Both the position numbers and the translations under genes were made by a program. Shown here piece after piece: positions 10,507-20,587 of a DNA stretch of 64,000 bases (the stretch's first letter is position 1; each line of letters opens with the position of its first letter). The stretch is from Novosphingobium album (ex Liu et al. 2023) (GTDB lineage: Bacteria; Pseudomonadota; Alphaproteobacteria; Sphingomonadales; Sphingomonadaceae): the NCBI RefSeq assembly GCF_029076845.1, contig NZ_JARESE010000020.1:184139-248138 (forward strand), written 5' to 3'. The notes beneath the pieces were generated by a model. The model saw only the letters and a program-made list of their open reading frames with translations, was not told the origin of the DNA and made no database searches.

Positions 10507-11279
10507 TACGCGTTGCAATCGCCAACCAGAAAGGCGGCGTGGGCAAGACGACAACGGCCATCAATGTCGCCACGGCGCTGGCGGCGACCGGCTGGAAAAC
10601 CCTGCTGCTCGATCTCGATCCGCAAGGTAATGCGTCCACCGGGCTTGGCTTGCCATCGTCCGCCCGCGAGCGGTCTTCCTATGACATCCTGGTCGATCAG
10701 GCGCCGGTGGAAAGCTGCATCGTGCCGAGCCAGATTCCCAACCTCGATATCATCCCGGCCACGGTGGACCTGTCCGGCGCCGAAGTCGAACTGGTGGGGG
10801 CGGACGATCGCGCGCATCGGCTGAGCAAGGCGCTGCGCAGCGATTTCGGCTATGATATCTGCCTGGTCGATTGCCCGCCGTCGCTGGGCCTGCTCACGCT
10901 CAATGCGCTGACCGCCGCCGATACGCTGCTGGTGCCCCTGCAGTGCGAATTCTTCGCGCTGGAAGGGTTGAGCCAGCTTCTCCAGACCGTCGAGCGGGTG
11001 CAGCAGCGTTTCAATCCCGAACTGGGCATCATCGGCATTGCCCTCACCATGTTCGATCGCCGCAATCGGCTGACCGATCAGGTCTCGGAAGACGTGCGTT
11101 CGTGCCTGGGCAAGCTGGTGTTCGAAACGACCATCCCGCGCAATGTCCGATTGTCCGAAGCGCCGAGCCATGGCTTGCCGGCGCTGATCTATGACCATGC
11201 CTGCGCCGGCAGCCGCGCCTACATGGCGCTGGCCCGCGAACTGATCGCCCGCCTGCCCGAAAAGAGGAAAGCCGCATGA
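10503..11279 (+). CDS. parA: Chromosome partitioning ATPase ParA
   Basis: Deviant-Walker ATPase that moves ParB-parS complexes to the new pole. The 258 residues begin [17 protein letters not shown], with the signature lysine in KGGVGKT. DLDPQGN (Walker A') and the VDCPPSLG segment follow. The start is GTG, overlapping the rsmG stop; a longer in-frame start upstream lies inside rsmG and lacks family similarity. It is translationally coupled to parB through an ATGA overlap. Confidence 0.97.
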   Translation: MIRVAIANQKGGVGKTTTAINVATALAATGWKTLLLDLDPQGNASTGLGLPSSARERSSYDILVDQAPVESCIVPSQIPNLDIIPATVDLSGAEVELVGADDRAHRLSKALRSDFGYDICLVDCPPSLGLLTLNALTAADTLLVPLQCEFFALEGLSQLLQTVERVQQRFNPELGIIGIALTMFDRRNRLTDQVSEDVRSCLGKLVFETTIPRNVRLSEAPSHGLPALIYDHACAGSRAYMALARELIARLPEKRKAA

Positions 11280-12253
11280 GCGACGATCAGATTGTGCGAA
11301 TCTCGGCCCGGGCCCCGCAGGATGCATCACCGCCCCGGCAGAAGCCCAAGGGGCTGGGGCGCGGCCTGGGCGCGCTGATGGGCGAGACGCGGCGCGAGGA
11401 ACCGCTGGCGCCGTCTCCGTCCACTGGTGGAGATCGGCCCGCGACCGTGACGACGGGATTAGCCATGCTGCCGATCGCGGAAATCTCGCCGCACCCGGAC
11501 CAGCCGCGCCGCTATTTCGATGAAGCCGCGCTGGAAGAGCTTGCCGCCTCGATCGCGCAGCGCGGCGTGATCCAACCGGTGATCGTGCGGGCCATGGACA
11601 ATGGCCGTTACCAACTGGTTGCCGGCGAACGCCGCTGGCGCGCGGCGCAGAAAGCGCGGCTGCACGAAATCCCAGCGCTGGTGCGCGAACTGTCCGAGCG
11701 CGAGGTCATGGCGCTGGCGCTGATCGAGAACCTGCAGCGCGAGGATCTGAACCCGATCGAGGAAGCGCGCGCCTATAACCGGCTGGCCGAATTCGAAGGG
11801 CTGACGCAGGCCGAGATCGCCCGGATGGTCGACAAGAGCCGCAGCCATGTCGCCAATTTCCAGCGCCTGCTCGCGCTGCCCGAGCCGGTGATCGCGCTGG
11901 TGGAAAAAGGCGCGCTGTCGATGGGCCATGCGCGCGCGCTGATCGGATCGGACGAAGCCGAAGCGATCGCCGAGGCCGCCGTTGCCAGGCAGATGTCGGT
12001 GCGCGAAGTGGAAAAGCTGGTGCGCAAGAAGGCGCGTGGCGATGCGGCGGCTCCGCGGCGCGCGCGCACCGCGCGCGATCCGGCGGACGATGCCGATATC
12101 GCGGCGGTGCAGGGGCACCTTGAGGAATTCCTTGGCCTGCCCGTGCGGATCAGCGCCGATGCCGATCCCAAATCGGGCACCGTGACGATCCGCTATGGCA
12201 CGCTGGATCAGCTCGACCTGATCTGCCAGCGCCTGACCGGCGGATCGATCTGA
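11276..12253 (+). CDS. parB: Chromosome partitioning protein ParB
   Basis: CTP-dependent clamp that loads at parS and spreads. The protein is 325 residues. The N-terminal ParA-stimulating stretch contains KGLGRGLGALMG (about 22-33). The ParB/Srx CTP-binding domain has GERRWRAAQKA (about 116) and ENLQREDLNPIEEA (about 147). The helix-turn-helix follows (LTQAEIARMVDKSRSHVAN), then a C-terminal dimerisation domain. Three good parS sites lie 0.8-3.3 kb upstream, a complete ParABS arrangement. Confidence 0.97.
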   Translation: MSDDQIVRISARAPQDASPPRQKPKGLGRGLGALMGETRREEPLAPSPSTGGDRPATVTTGLAMLPIAEISPHPDQPRRYFDEAALEELAASIAQRGVIQPVIVRAMDNGRYQLVAGERRWRAAQKARLHEIPALVRELSEREVMALALIENLQREDLNPIEEARAYNRLAEFEGLTQAEIARMVDKSRSHVANFQRLLALPEPVIALVEKGALSMGHARALIGSDEAEAIAEAAVARQMSVREVEKLVRKKARGDAAAPRRARTARDPADDADIAAVQGHLEEFLGLPVRISADADPKSGTVTIRYGTLDQLDLICQRLTGGSI

Positions 12254-12304
12254 CCAATCCGCCGATTATCGCTTTGAAATATATGGATTAATTTCCGACC
12301 GACA

Positions 12305-13018
12305 TCACTTGATCGGGACGACCTTCACGCGCTTGTCGGGCACCACCTTGACGGGCTTGCGCGGAGCGGGGCGAGGGCGAGGGCGGACCGGCACGTCTTC
12401 ATAGACATATTCGATGGTCTCAGTGCATTCCGGCTCCGCCCGCCGGACCGGCACCATCATCACCGGGGCGGACATGCAGCACCCGTTGCCATAGCCATAG
12501 GCCGGATAGCCATAGCCGTACCCCGGATAGCTCGCGCCATAGGCATAGCCGGGGTAGCCGTAACCCGGATAGCCCCGGCTGTATTGCGCGTAGTAATCGT
12601 CGAGATAGGCTTCGCATTCGTCACGCGAACGGCCCTGGTCCTCGGCCTTGTCGATCGCCATGCCGGCGGCGGCACCTACCGCCGCGCCCGCGATCGTGCC
12701 GACGGTGCGATCGCCCTTGCCGGCGATGCGGTTGCCGGCAACCCCGCCGATCAGGCCGCCGATCGCCGCGCCGCCCAGCCCGTTGTCGCGATGCGAGACG
12801 CGCTGACGGCAATCCGCCAGCCATGCCGCGCGGGCCTGCGGGTCGATCATCGGTTGGCGGGGCATCGCGTGGCCGGGATAGCCATCCGGGCGGTCTTCGT
12901 GCCATTCGGGCCGGTCATCGCGATGATGGCCATCGTGGGCAAAGGCCGGCGCGGCGCCGAAAACGATCATCGCGGCCGCCGCGGCGGATGCGGTCTGGGC
13001 AATCTGGCGAAGGCGCAT
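12305..13018 (-). CDS. Glycine-zipper envelope protein with Tyr/Gly/Pro repeat
   Basis: A 237-residue exported protein, probably in the outer membrane or periplasm. The signal peptide covers residues 1-27 (MRLRQIAQTASAAAA...AFA). A His/Asp-rich segment and a glycine-zipper region near 85-120 (GGAAIGGLIGGVAGN, GAAVGAAAGMAIDKA) follow, typical of the 17-kDa antigen/Glycine-zipper-2TM group. Next comes a low-complexity stretch rich in GYPGYGYP units near 150-185, and the tail is Pro/Arg/Lys-rich. The ATG at 13018 is chosen because it starts the signal peptide. Convergent with parB. Function unknown, likely structural. Confidence 0.75.
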   Translation of the reverse strand: MRLRQIAQTASAAAAAMIVFGAAPAFAHDGHHRDDRPEWHEDRPDGYPGHAMPRQPMIDPQARAAWLADCRQRVSHRDNGLGGAAIGGLIGGVAGNRIAGKGDRTVGTIAGAAVGAAAGMAIDKAEDQGRSRDECEAYLDDYYAQYSRGYPGYGYPGYAYGASYPGYGYGYPAYGYGNGCCMSAPVMMVPVRRAEPECTETIEYVYEDVPVRPRPRPAPRKPVKVVPDKRVKVVPIK

Positions 13019-13169
13019 GGCTCTCCCTTTCGCGTAACGCAAAAGCCGGAAGGATTCCGGCGTTAACGCGAAATTTAGCACTCTAAAGCGGGGAAGACCA
13101 AGCGTGGTAGCTAACGATAGCTAACGCTGTCCCGTTTCGGTGCAGCCTGGGCGGGGATGTGACGGCGAT

Positions 13170-13652
13170 TCAGATCGCGCGCGCGGCGACTTGCGCGAGC
13201 CATTCGATGCCGGCCGCGTCCGCTTCGTCGAAGCGCGCGGGCTCGGGACTGTCGAGGTCGATCACGGCGATGACCTTGCCGTGCGCCAGCACCGGCACGA
13301 CCAGTTCGGACCGGCTGTCCGCGTCGCAGGCGATATGCCCGGGAAAGGCATGGACATCGGCCACAAGCTGCGTCGCGCCGGTCGCGGCGGCCGTGCCGCA
13401 CACACCCCGGCCGAAGGGAATGCGGATGCAGGCCGGCTTGCCGATGAACGGGCCCAGCACCAACTCATCGCCGACCGCACGATAGAATCCGGCCCAGTTG
13501 AGCCGGGGGACGAATTGCCAGATCAGCGCGGCGATGTTCGCCATGTTGGCGACGGTGTCACGCTCCCCCTCGACCAGCGCATCGGCGGCACGGGCCAGCG
13601 CGTTGTACAACATGGGCTTGGGCTGATCGGGATCGGCGGCAAAGTCGAACAT
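13170..13652 (-). CDS. msrC: GAF-domain free methionine-(R)-sulfoxide reductase
   Basis: Predicted fRMsr enzyme reducing free methionine-R-sulfoxide in the cytoplasm. At 160 residues it matches the single-GAF-domain family. Three cysteines sit at the family positions: PACIRIP, GRGVCGTAA and HIACDADS, with the catalytic Cys in GVCG. The ending VIDLDSPEPARFD matches the family. Start is the ATG at 13652. It stands alone, divergent from the sugar dehydrogenase gene 61 bp away. Confidence 0.88.
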   Translation of the reverse strand: MFDFAADPDQPKPMLYNALARAADALVEGERDTVANMANIAALIWQFVPRLNWAGFYRAVGDELVLGPFIGKPACIRIPFGRGVCGTAAATGATQLVADVHAFPGHIACDADSRSELVVPVLAHGKVIAVIDLDSPEPARFDEADAAGIEWLAQVAARAI

Positions 13653-13713
13653 CGGCGCCGGAATAGCGCAACGGGCGGTTGCCGCATAGGCCGGCCCGGC
13701 CTATTTCAGCGCC

Positions 13714-15180
<1,467 letters not shown>

Positions 15181-15241
15181 GGGCCCGGCCGTCGCGGCGG
15201 GCCATCCGGTCGTCGCACGGCCCCGCCCGGATTCCCCGGCC

Positions 15242-16069
15242 CTAGATCGCCCTGCCCGCGCGGCCGGCCAGTTCCACGACATATTGCCAGGCGACGCGGC
15301 CCGAGCGGGCACCGCGCCGTTTTGACCATTCGAGCGCGTCGGCCTGCTCCCAGTCGAGCGCCAAGTCCTCGGCATAGCCGGCAATGATCGCGAGGTAATC
15401 GTCCTGGCTGCAATTGTGGAAGCCGATCGAAAGGCCGAAGCGATCGGCCAGCGCCAGCCGGTCGTCCACCGCGTCTCGCGGATTGATCGGGTCGTCCTGC
15501 TCGGACAGGGTGCGGGCCACGATCGCCCGGCGGTTTGACGTCACCGCCAGCCGGACATTGCCCGGCCGTGCCTCGACGCCGCCTTCCAGCCATGAGCGCA
15601 GCAGCCGGGGGCCGTTGCCATCGCCTTCCTCGAAGCCGAGATCATCGACGAAGACGAGGAAGCGTCGATCGACATGCCCCAGCGTGGCGAACAACGCGCT
15701 CACGCCCGACAGGGCTTCCTGCGCCACTTGCACCAGCGCGAGGCGACCCGCATGAGTCTGCTGCGCGGCCTTCACTGCCGCGCGCAGCACGGCCGACTTG
15801 CCCATGCCGCGTGAGCCCCACAGCAGCATGTCGTGCGCCGCGTGCCCCGCCGCGAGGCGCGCGACATTGGCCACCACCGTTTCCTTCTGCCGCTCGATCC
15901 CGCGCAGCAGGGCGAGGGCCGGGGCATCGAGCCGGTCCACCGCGCGCGCCGCGCTGCCGGTCCAGACATAGGCCGGCGCGGCCAGCCAGTCGGTCGGCAC
16001 CGGCGCGGGCGGGCTCAGCCGTTCGAGCGCATTGGCGATACGGGCCAGAGGATCGCCCTGATCGGTCAT
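15242..16069 (-). CDS. DUF815-family ATP-binding protein
   Basis: AAA-like ATPase of the DUF815 group, function unknown. The 275 residues contain a Walker A motif GSRGMGKSA near residue 92, a Walker B region FLVFVDDLGFEEGD, and the family motif NRRAIVA. The ATG at 16069 overlaps the stop of the acyl-CoA dehydrogenase gene (ATGA), so it is translationally coupled to that gene. The coupling does not reveal a shared role. Confidence 0.85.
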   Translation of the reverse strand: MTDQGDPLARIANALERLSPPAPVPTDWLAAPAYVWTGSAARAVDRLDAPALALLRGIERQKETVVANVARLAAGHAAHDMLLWGSRGMGKSAVLRAAVKAAQQTHAGRLALVQVAQEALSGVSALFATLGHVDRRFLVFVDDLGFEEGDGNGPRLLRSWLEGGVEARPGNVRLAVTSNRRAIVARTLSEQDDPINPRDAVDDRLALADRFGLSIGFHNCSQDDYLAIIAGYAEDLALDWEQADALEWSKRRGARSGRVAWQYVVELAGRAGRAI

Positions 16070-17805
16070 CGCGCCAGCTCCTCGGCGGAAAGCGCATAGA
16101 GCAGCCCGGCACCGCCTATCGCGGCCTGTTTCAGCCCGCGCGCCTCGGGCACCAGATGGTCCAGGAAATAGCGCGAAACCACGTCCTTGGCGCGCGCCAG
16201 CGAATCGCCGCCAGTCGCCTTGGCGGCGCGGGCCTGCCGCAGCAATTGCCAGCCGGCGATCGCGCTGGCGCACATGGCGAGGAACGGCACGCTTCCCGCC
16301 AGCTTGTCGTCAAGGCTGGCGGCCGATCCCATCCACTCGCCGATCGCCTTGCAATCCTTGCACAAATCGGCAAGCGCCATGACGTCATCCGCGTCCGCCG
16401 CGATCTCGTCCAGCAAGGCGAAGAGCACGCCGCCGCCCTCCATGCCCAGCTTGCGCGTGACCAGATCGGCGGCCTGGATGCCGTTGGTTCCTTCATAGAT
16501 CGGCGCGATCCGCGCGTCGCGCAGGTGCTGCGCCGCGCCGGTTTCCTCGATGAAGCCCATGCCGCCGTGGACCTGGATGCCCAGGCTGGCCACTTCGACG
16601 CCGATGTCGGTGCACCACGCCTTGACCAGCGGCACCAGCAGATCGGCGCGGCGATGCGCGGCACTATCGCCCAGCGTGCCGCGATCGACTTGCCCGGCGG
16701 TGTAATAGAGCAGGGCGCGCGCGCCTTCGGTCAAGGCCCGCATCCGCAGCAGCATTCGCCGCACGTCGGGATGCTCGACAATGGCCACCGGGGTCTTGTC
16801 CCCCGCGCCGGCCCGCGCCGATTGCACGCGTTCGCGGGCATAGGCCCCGGCTTGCTGCAAAGCGCGCTCGGCGATCTGCACGCCTTGCGCGCCGACATTG
16901 ATCCGCGCGTGGTTCATCATCGTGAACATGGCGCGCAGGCCGCCGCATTCCTCGCCCACCAGTTCGCCGATGCATTCGCCGTTGTCGCCATAGCTCATCA
17001 CGCAAGTGGGCGAGGCGTGGATGCCCAGCTTGTGCTCCAGCCCCACGGCGCGCAAGTCGTTGCGCGCGCCAAGCGTGCCATCGGGTTCCACGTGGAACTT
17101 GGGGACGATGAACAGCGATATGCCTTTTGATCCGGCGGGCGCGCCGGGCGTGCGGGCCAGCAGCAGGTGGATGATGTTCCGCGTCAGTTCGTGCTCGCCC
17201 CAGGTGATGAAGATCTTGGTGCCGGCGATGCGATACTTGCCGGCGTGGGGCCCTGTGGCGATCGGCGTCGCGGTGGTGCGCAGCGCGCCGACATCGCTGC
17301 CGGCCTGTGGCTCGGTAAGGTTCATCGTGCCGGACCATTCGCCCGTCACGATCTTGGGAAGGTACAGGGCCTGCTGCGCTGCGCTGCCGTGGTGGACCAG
17401 CGCCTCGATCGCGCCCAGCGTCAGCATGGGCAGCAGCGAAAAGGCCATGTTGGCCGTGCCCAGGTTCTCGAACGCGGCGATGGCGAGCGCGAGGGGCAGG
17501 CCCTGTCCGCCCTGGTCCTCCGGTGCGGCCATGCCGCCCCATCCTGCCTCGACATAAGCGCGATAGGCCGCGGCGAACCCTTCGGGCAGGGACACCCCGC
17601 CTTCGGCCAGCCGCGCGCCCTCGCTATCGCCGATCCGGTTGAGCGGCGCCCATTCGCCGGCCGCGAACTGGCCGGCGCCCGCGACGACCGCTTCGATCAG
17701 ATCGTCGCTGGCCGCCGCGAAGCGGGCGTGGCTGGCCAGTTCGGCGATTCCGGCGCTGATGCGCAGGGCGAAGACTTGTTCCTCGGTCGGGGGCGTGAAG
17801 CTCAT
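16066..17805 (-). CDS. Acyl-CoA dehydrogenase (DmdC-like, long form)
   Basis: FAD-dependent acyl-CoA dehydrogenase, 579 residues. The length and C-terminal extension fit the 3-methylmercaptopropionyl-CoA/long-form dehydrogenase branch rather than the 380-residue short forms. Visible features are MNLTEPQAGSDVGALRTTA near 165, KIFITWGEHEL near 198, the QVHGGMGFIEE segment near 425 and YEGTNGIQAADLV near 452, which holds the family catalytic Glu region. Specific substrate not determined. A weak parS-like 16-mer lies inside it at 17084-17099. Confidence 0.9.
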   Translation of the reverse strand: MSFTPPTEEQVFALRISAGIAELASHARFAAASDDLIEAVVAGAGQFAAGEWAPLNRIGDSEGARLAEGGVSLPEGFAAAYRAYVEAGWGGMAAPEDQGGQGLPLALAIAAFENLGTANMAFSLLPMLTLGAIEALVHHGSAAQQALYLPKIVTGEWSGTMNLTEPQAGSDVGALRTTATPIATGPHAGKYRIAGTKIFITWGEHELTRNIIHLLLARTPGAPAGSKGISLFIVPKFHVEPDGTLGARNDLRAVGLEHKLGIHASPTCVMSYGDNGECIGELVGEECGGLRAMFTMMNHARINVGAQGVQIAERALQQAGAYARERVQSARAGAGDKTPVAIVEHPDVRRMLLRMRALTEGARALLYYTAGQVDRGTLGDSAAHRRADLLVPLVKAWCTDIGVEVASLGIQVHGGMGFIEETGAAQHLRDARIAPIYEGTNGIQAADLVTRKLGMEGGGVLFALLDEIAADADDVMALADLCKDCKAIGEWMGSAASLDDKLAGSVPFLAMCASAIAGWQLLRQARAAKATGGDSLARAKDVVSRYFLDHLVPEARGLKQAAIGGAGLLYALSAEELAR

Positions 17806-17853
17806 GGTATGCTTTTCCTTGGCATTCTTTCCGCTCGCCTATAGCGGCGGGTC

Positions 17854-18801
17854 ATGCCGGGCACCAGCCGACCCCAGATACTTGCCGCTGATCCGCGCGG
17901 GATTGCCGTGGCGGCGGCGCGCTTGCGCGCGGGCGGGCTTGTCGCGCTGCCGACCGAGACCGTCTATGGCCTGGCCGCGCGGGCCGATGCCGCTGCCTCG
18001 GTCGCCGCGATCTATCGTGCCAAGGGCCGGCCCGATTTCAATCCGCTGATTGTCCATGTGGCCGATGTCGCGGCGGCGGAGCGGCTGGCCGTGTTCGATG
18101 CGCGCGCCCATCGCCTGGTCGAACGCTTCTGGCCCGGCGCGCTGACCATGGTCCTGCCGCGCCGCGCCGATGCCGCGCTGGCCGCCGCCGTGACGGCGAA
18201 CCTGCCAACGGTCGCGCTGCGCTGCCCCGCGCATCCGGTGATGCGCGCGGTGCTGCGCGCGGCGGGGGTGCCGCTGGCGGCGCCATCGGCCAATCGCAGC
18301 GGCGCGGTGAGCCCGACGACGGCGGCGCATGTCGCGGCCTCGCTGGGCGATCGGGTGGATCTGGTGCTCGATGGCGGGCCTTGCGCGGCGGGGATCGAAT
18401 CGACCATCGTCGCCTTGCGCGAAGGCGGGGGATGGCAAGTGCTGCGGCCCGGCCCGATCGCCGAGGCTGATCTGCGCGCGGTGCTGGGCGGCGCGGCCGA
18501 AGCCGTGACGTCAGCCGCGATCGAGGCCCCCGGCCAGCTTGCCAGCCATTACGCGCCCGGCAAGCCGGTGCGGCTGGATGCGTGCGCGGCCGGGCCGGAC
18601 GAGTTCCACATCGGCTTTGGCGCCGTGCCGGGGGATGCCAATCTTTCGCCCACCGGCGATCTGGCCGAAGCCGCCGCGCGGCTTTACGCGTTGCTCCACG
18701 AAGCGGCCGGCGCCGCGCGGCCGCGCATCGCGGTGGCGCCGATCCCTTGGGAAGGCATCGGCGCGGCGATCAACGATCGGCTGCGCCGCGCCGCTGCTTA
18801 A
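17854..18801 (+). CDS. Threonylcarbamoyl-AMP synthase (Sua5/YwlC type)
   Basis: Makes threonylcarbamoyl-AMP from threonine, bicarbonate and ATP for the t6A37 modification of ANN-decoding tRNAs. The 315-residue protein has the YrdC domain with LVALPTETVYGLAA (about 29) and KGRPDFNPL (about 57). The PSANRSGAVSPT segment follows near 146, then the C-terminal Sua5 extension; this extra domain separates it from short TsaC. Start ATG at 17854, divergent from the acyl-CoA dehydrogenase gene by 48 bp. Confidence 0.93.
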   Translation: MPGTSRPQILAADPRGIAVAAARLRAGGLVALPTETVYGLAARADAAASVAAIYRAKGRPDFNPLIVHVADVAAAERLAVFDARAHRLVERFWPGALTMVLPRRADAALAAAVTANLPTVALRCPAHPVMRAVLRAAGVPLAAPSANRSGAVSPTTAAHVAASLGDRVDLVLDGGPCAAGIESTIVALREGGGWQVLRPGPIAEADLRAVLGGAAEAVTSAAIEAPGQLASHYAPGKPVRLDACAAGPDEFHIGFGAVPGDANLSPTGDLAEAAARLYALLHEAAGAARPRIAVAPIPWEGIGAAINDRLRRAAA

Positions 18802-18946
18802 GGGCCGCTCGCCATTCAGCCCTGAGGGCCTGCAAATGGCGATTTTCCGCGCTTCCGGTGCTCACGTACTATTGATACGCCGCGCTCCGCGCCGCAAAAA
18901 ACCCCCATTTCCGGCACGTCATCTTCTGAATGGCGATCGGCCCTAA
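18799..18946. repeat. 148-bp element with 21-bp imperfect terminal inverted repeats
   Basis: Arms at 18799-18819 and 18926-18946 are reverse complements at 19 of 21 positions. The interior is non-coding and ends by overlapping the stop of the lipoprotein gene, while the left arm overlaps the tsaC-type stop. From memory, sequences of this look (GCTTCCGGTGCTCACGTACT core) recur in sphingomonad intergenic regions. It sits between convergent genes and could serve as a transcription barrier. Confidence 0.6.
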
Positions 18947-19275
18947 CGCGGTTCGTAAGGCACGCCCGGCATCAGGTCCTGCATTTCGCTGTATTCCTCG
19001 CGCGCGCGGTCGCAGGCGTCGTCGTCGCCGTTTTCGCAATCGCGCATATGCCGGTCATGGGCGCGCTGGAGCTTGCCCAGCCGTTCCTCGCGCTTGCGGA
19101 TTTCGCGGCCGCGTTTTTCATCGGCTTCGGACTGGCTGGTCGTCGCCAGGTCGACCGCCTTGCCGGCGACTCGCACGGGCGCGGTCGCCACGTCGATCAC
19201 GGTCTTGGCAAGGCACCCCGAAAGCGCGGGCAGCGCGGCGAGGACAAGGGCGGCGGAGCAATGGGGGCGGGGCAT
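18943..19275 (-). CDS. Small putative lipoprotein
   Basis: A 110-residue protein of unknown function. The N-terminus is a lipoprotein signal with the lipobox LSGC at residues 18-21; the mature protein would start at Cys21. The body is a charged alpha-helical stretch (about 45-85) likely to form a coiled coil, with two cysteines in RDCENGDDDACDRA. The ATG at 19275 is chosen because it begins the signal sequence. It is the only gene between the convergent tsaC-type gene and carD. Confidence 0.7.
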   Translation of the reverse strand: MPRPHCSAALVLAALPALSGCLAKTVIDVATAPVRVAGKAVDLATTSQSEADEKRGREIRKREERLGKLQRAHDRHMRDCENGDDDACDRAREEYSEMQDLMPGVPYEPR

Positions 19276-19353
19276 GGCGGCGACAGTGCCACCGCCACCG
19301 TGTCGGGGCAATGAACGAAGCGGCGCGCGCCCACGCGGGCCCGGCAAACAGGA

Positions 19354-19379
19354 AGGCCGCCTCCTGGCGGAAGCGGCCT
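19354..19379 (-). terminator. Likely terminator of the carD gene
   Basis: A 7-bp stem (AGGCCGC at 19354-19360 pairing with GCGGCCT at 19373-19379) lies 25 bases after the carD stop. On the minus strand it is followed by TCCTGTTT, a weak T-tract. Confidence 0.5.
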
Positions 19380-19404
19380 GCCGGGATCATCGCAACGCGC
19401 TGGT

Positions 19405-19938
19405 TCAGGCGGTTTCGGTGTTCTCGTAGTACTTGGGGGCGTGCTCGTTGAGGATTTCGAGGATCTTCCTGAGCGCGGCCGGTTCGTCGGTCTTTTCCAT
19501 CGCCGCGAGCTCGCGGGCGAGGCGCGAGGACGCGGCCTCGAAGATCTGGCGTTCCGAATAGCTCTGCTCGGGCTGGTCGTCGGCGCGGAACAGGTCGCGC
19601 GTCACTTCCGCGATCGAGACGAGATCGCCCGAGTTGATCTTGGCTTCGTATTCCTGGGCGCGGCGCGACCACATGGTGCGCTTCACCTTGGGCTTGCCCT
19701 TCAGCGTATCGAGCGCTTCGCGCAGCGTCTTGTCCGAAGACAGCTTGCGCATCCCGATCGCTTCAACCTTGTTGACCGGGACCCGCAGCGTCATACGTTC
19801 TTTCTCGAACCGCAGAACATAAAGTTCGAGCTGCATCCCAGCGATTTCCTGGTTCTGAAGCTCGATAACCCGACCGACACCGTGCTTCGGGTAAACGACG
19901 TAATCTCCAACATCGAAGGCGTTGGCCTTGGCTGCCAT
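19405..19938 (-). CDS. CarD-family RNA polymerase-binding regulator
   Basis: Transcription factor of the CarD/CdnL family that binds RNA polymerase beta subunit and stabilises open complexes. The 177 residues have an N-terminal RNAP-interaction (Tudor-like) domain, with FDVGDYVVYPKHGVGRV near 7-23 and the LRVPVNK segment near 60, and a helical DNA-binding C-terminal domain (SYSERQIFEAASSRLARELA near 127). The ATG at 19938 has an AAAGGACG ribosome site. It lies downstream of ferredoxin, S4 and helicase genes on the same strand but has a 288-bp gap with its own candidate promoter. Confidence 0.95.
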   Translation of the reverse strand: MAAKANAFDVGDYVVYPKHGVGRVIELQNQEIAGMQLELYVLRFEKERMTLRVPVNKVEAIGMRKLSSDKTLREALDTLKGKPKVKRTMWSRRAQEYEAKINSGDLVSIAEVTRDLFRADDQPEQSYSERQIFEAASSRLARELAAMEKTDEPAALRKILEILNEHAPKYYENTETA

Positions 19939-20110
19939 GTATCGTCCTTTCACCTGCAGGCTTCGTAAAACAGCGCGACGGGGATGCGACCCCGGGGCGA
20001 GTGAAAGCCTTCGCCGCCGGTCAGATATGCATCCCAACCGTGTGCTTTCGAACCCTGCCTCTCAATGAAACGCCTGCCGAAATGGGCGGACGCCCCGGCA
20101 GCGAAGTCCG

Positions 20111-20140
20111 TATATAGCAGCGCTGTAACAAAATTGCCAG
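20111..20140 (-). promoter_or_regulatory. Candidate promoter for carD
   Basis: Read on the minus strand, CTGGCA (20140-20135) and TATATA (20116-20111) are separated by 18 bases, in the 288-bp gap between the ferredoxin and carD genes. The -35 is weak, so this is only a pattern match. Confidence 0.3.
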
Positions 20141-20226
20141 AGGCGAGAACGCCAGCGCGTCCGCCCCGTCCGGCATTGCTGGATCGGGGCCGGATCGGGA
20201 CAGGCCTGACGGGGAAAGTTACCGGC

Positions 20227-20565
20227 TCAGTCGCCGGTGCCGGGCTCGGGCGAGAAGTACTTCTCGAACTTGCCGTCCTCGCCCTTGAACTCGTCCGCGT
20301 CGGCGGGCGAATCCTTCTTCGAGGTGAGGTTGGGCCATTCGGCGGAATACTTCGCGTTCAGCTCCAGCCATTGCTCCAGCCCGCTTTCGGTATCGGGCAG
20401 GATCGCTTCGGCCGGGCATTCCGGTTCGCAGACGCCGCAATCGATGCACTCGCTGGGGTTGATGACGAGCATGTTCTCGCCCTCATAGAAGCAGTCCACC
20501 GGGCAGACTTCCACGCAATCCATATACTTGCAGCGGATGCAGGCGTCGGTGACGACATAAGTCAT
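20227..20565 (-). CDS. fdxA: Seven-iron ferredoxin FdxA
   Basis: Cytoplasmic electron carrier holding one 3Fe-4S and one 4Fe-4S cluster. The 112-residue protein carries [18 protein letters not shown] (about 9-26) and [12 protein letters not shown] (about 40-51), the cysteine pattern of FdxA, then the usual acidic C-terminal tail. It lies between the S4-domain gene (22 bp upstream) and carD, the common alphaproteobacterial order. Its redox partner is not shown by the window. Confidence 0.95.
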   Translation of the reverse strand: MTYVVTDACIRCKYMDCVEVCPVDCFYEGENMLVINPSECIDCGVCEPECPAEAILPDTESGLEQWLELNAKYSAEWPNLTSKKDSPADADEFKGEDGKFEKYFSPEPGTGD

Positions 20566-20587
20566 GGCTGCGAAATCCCCTCTTCAC

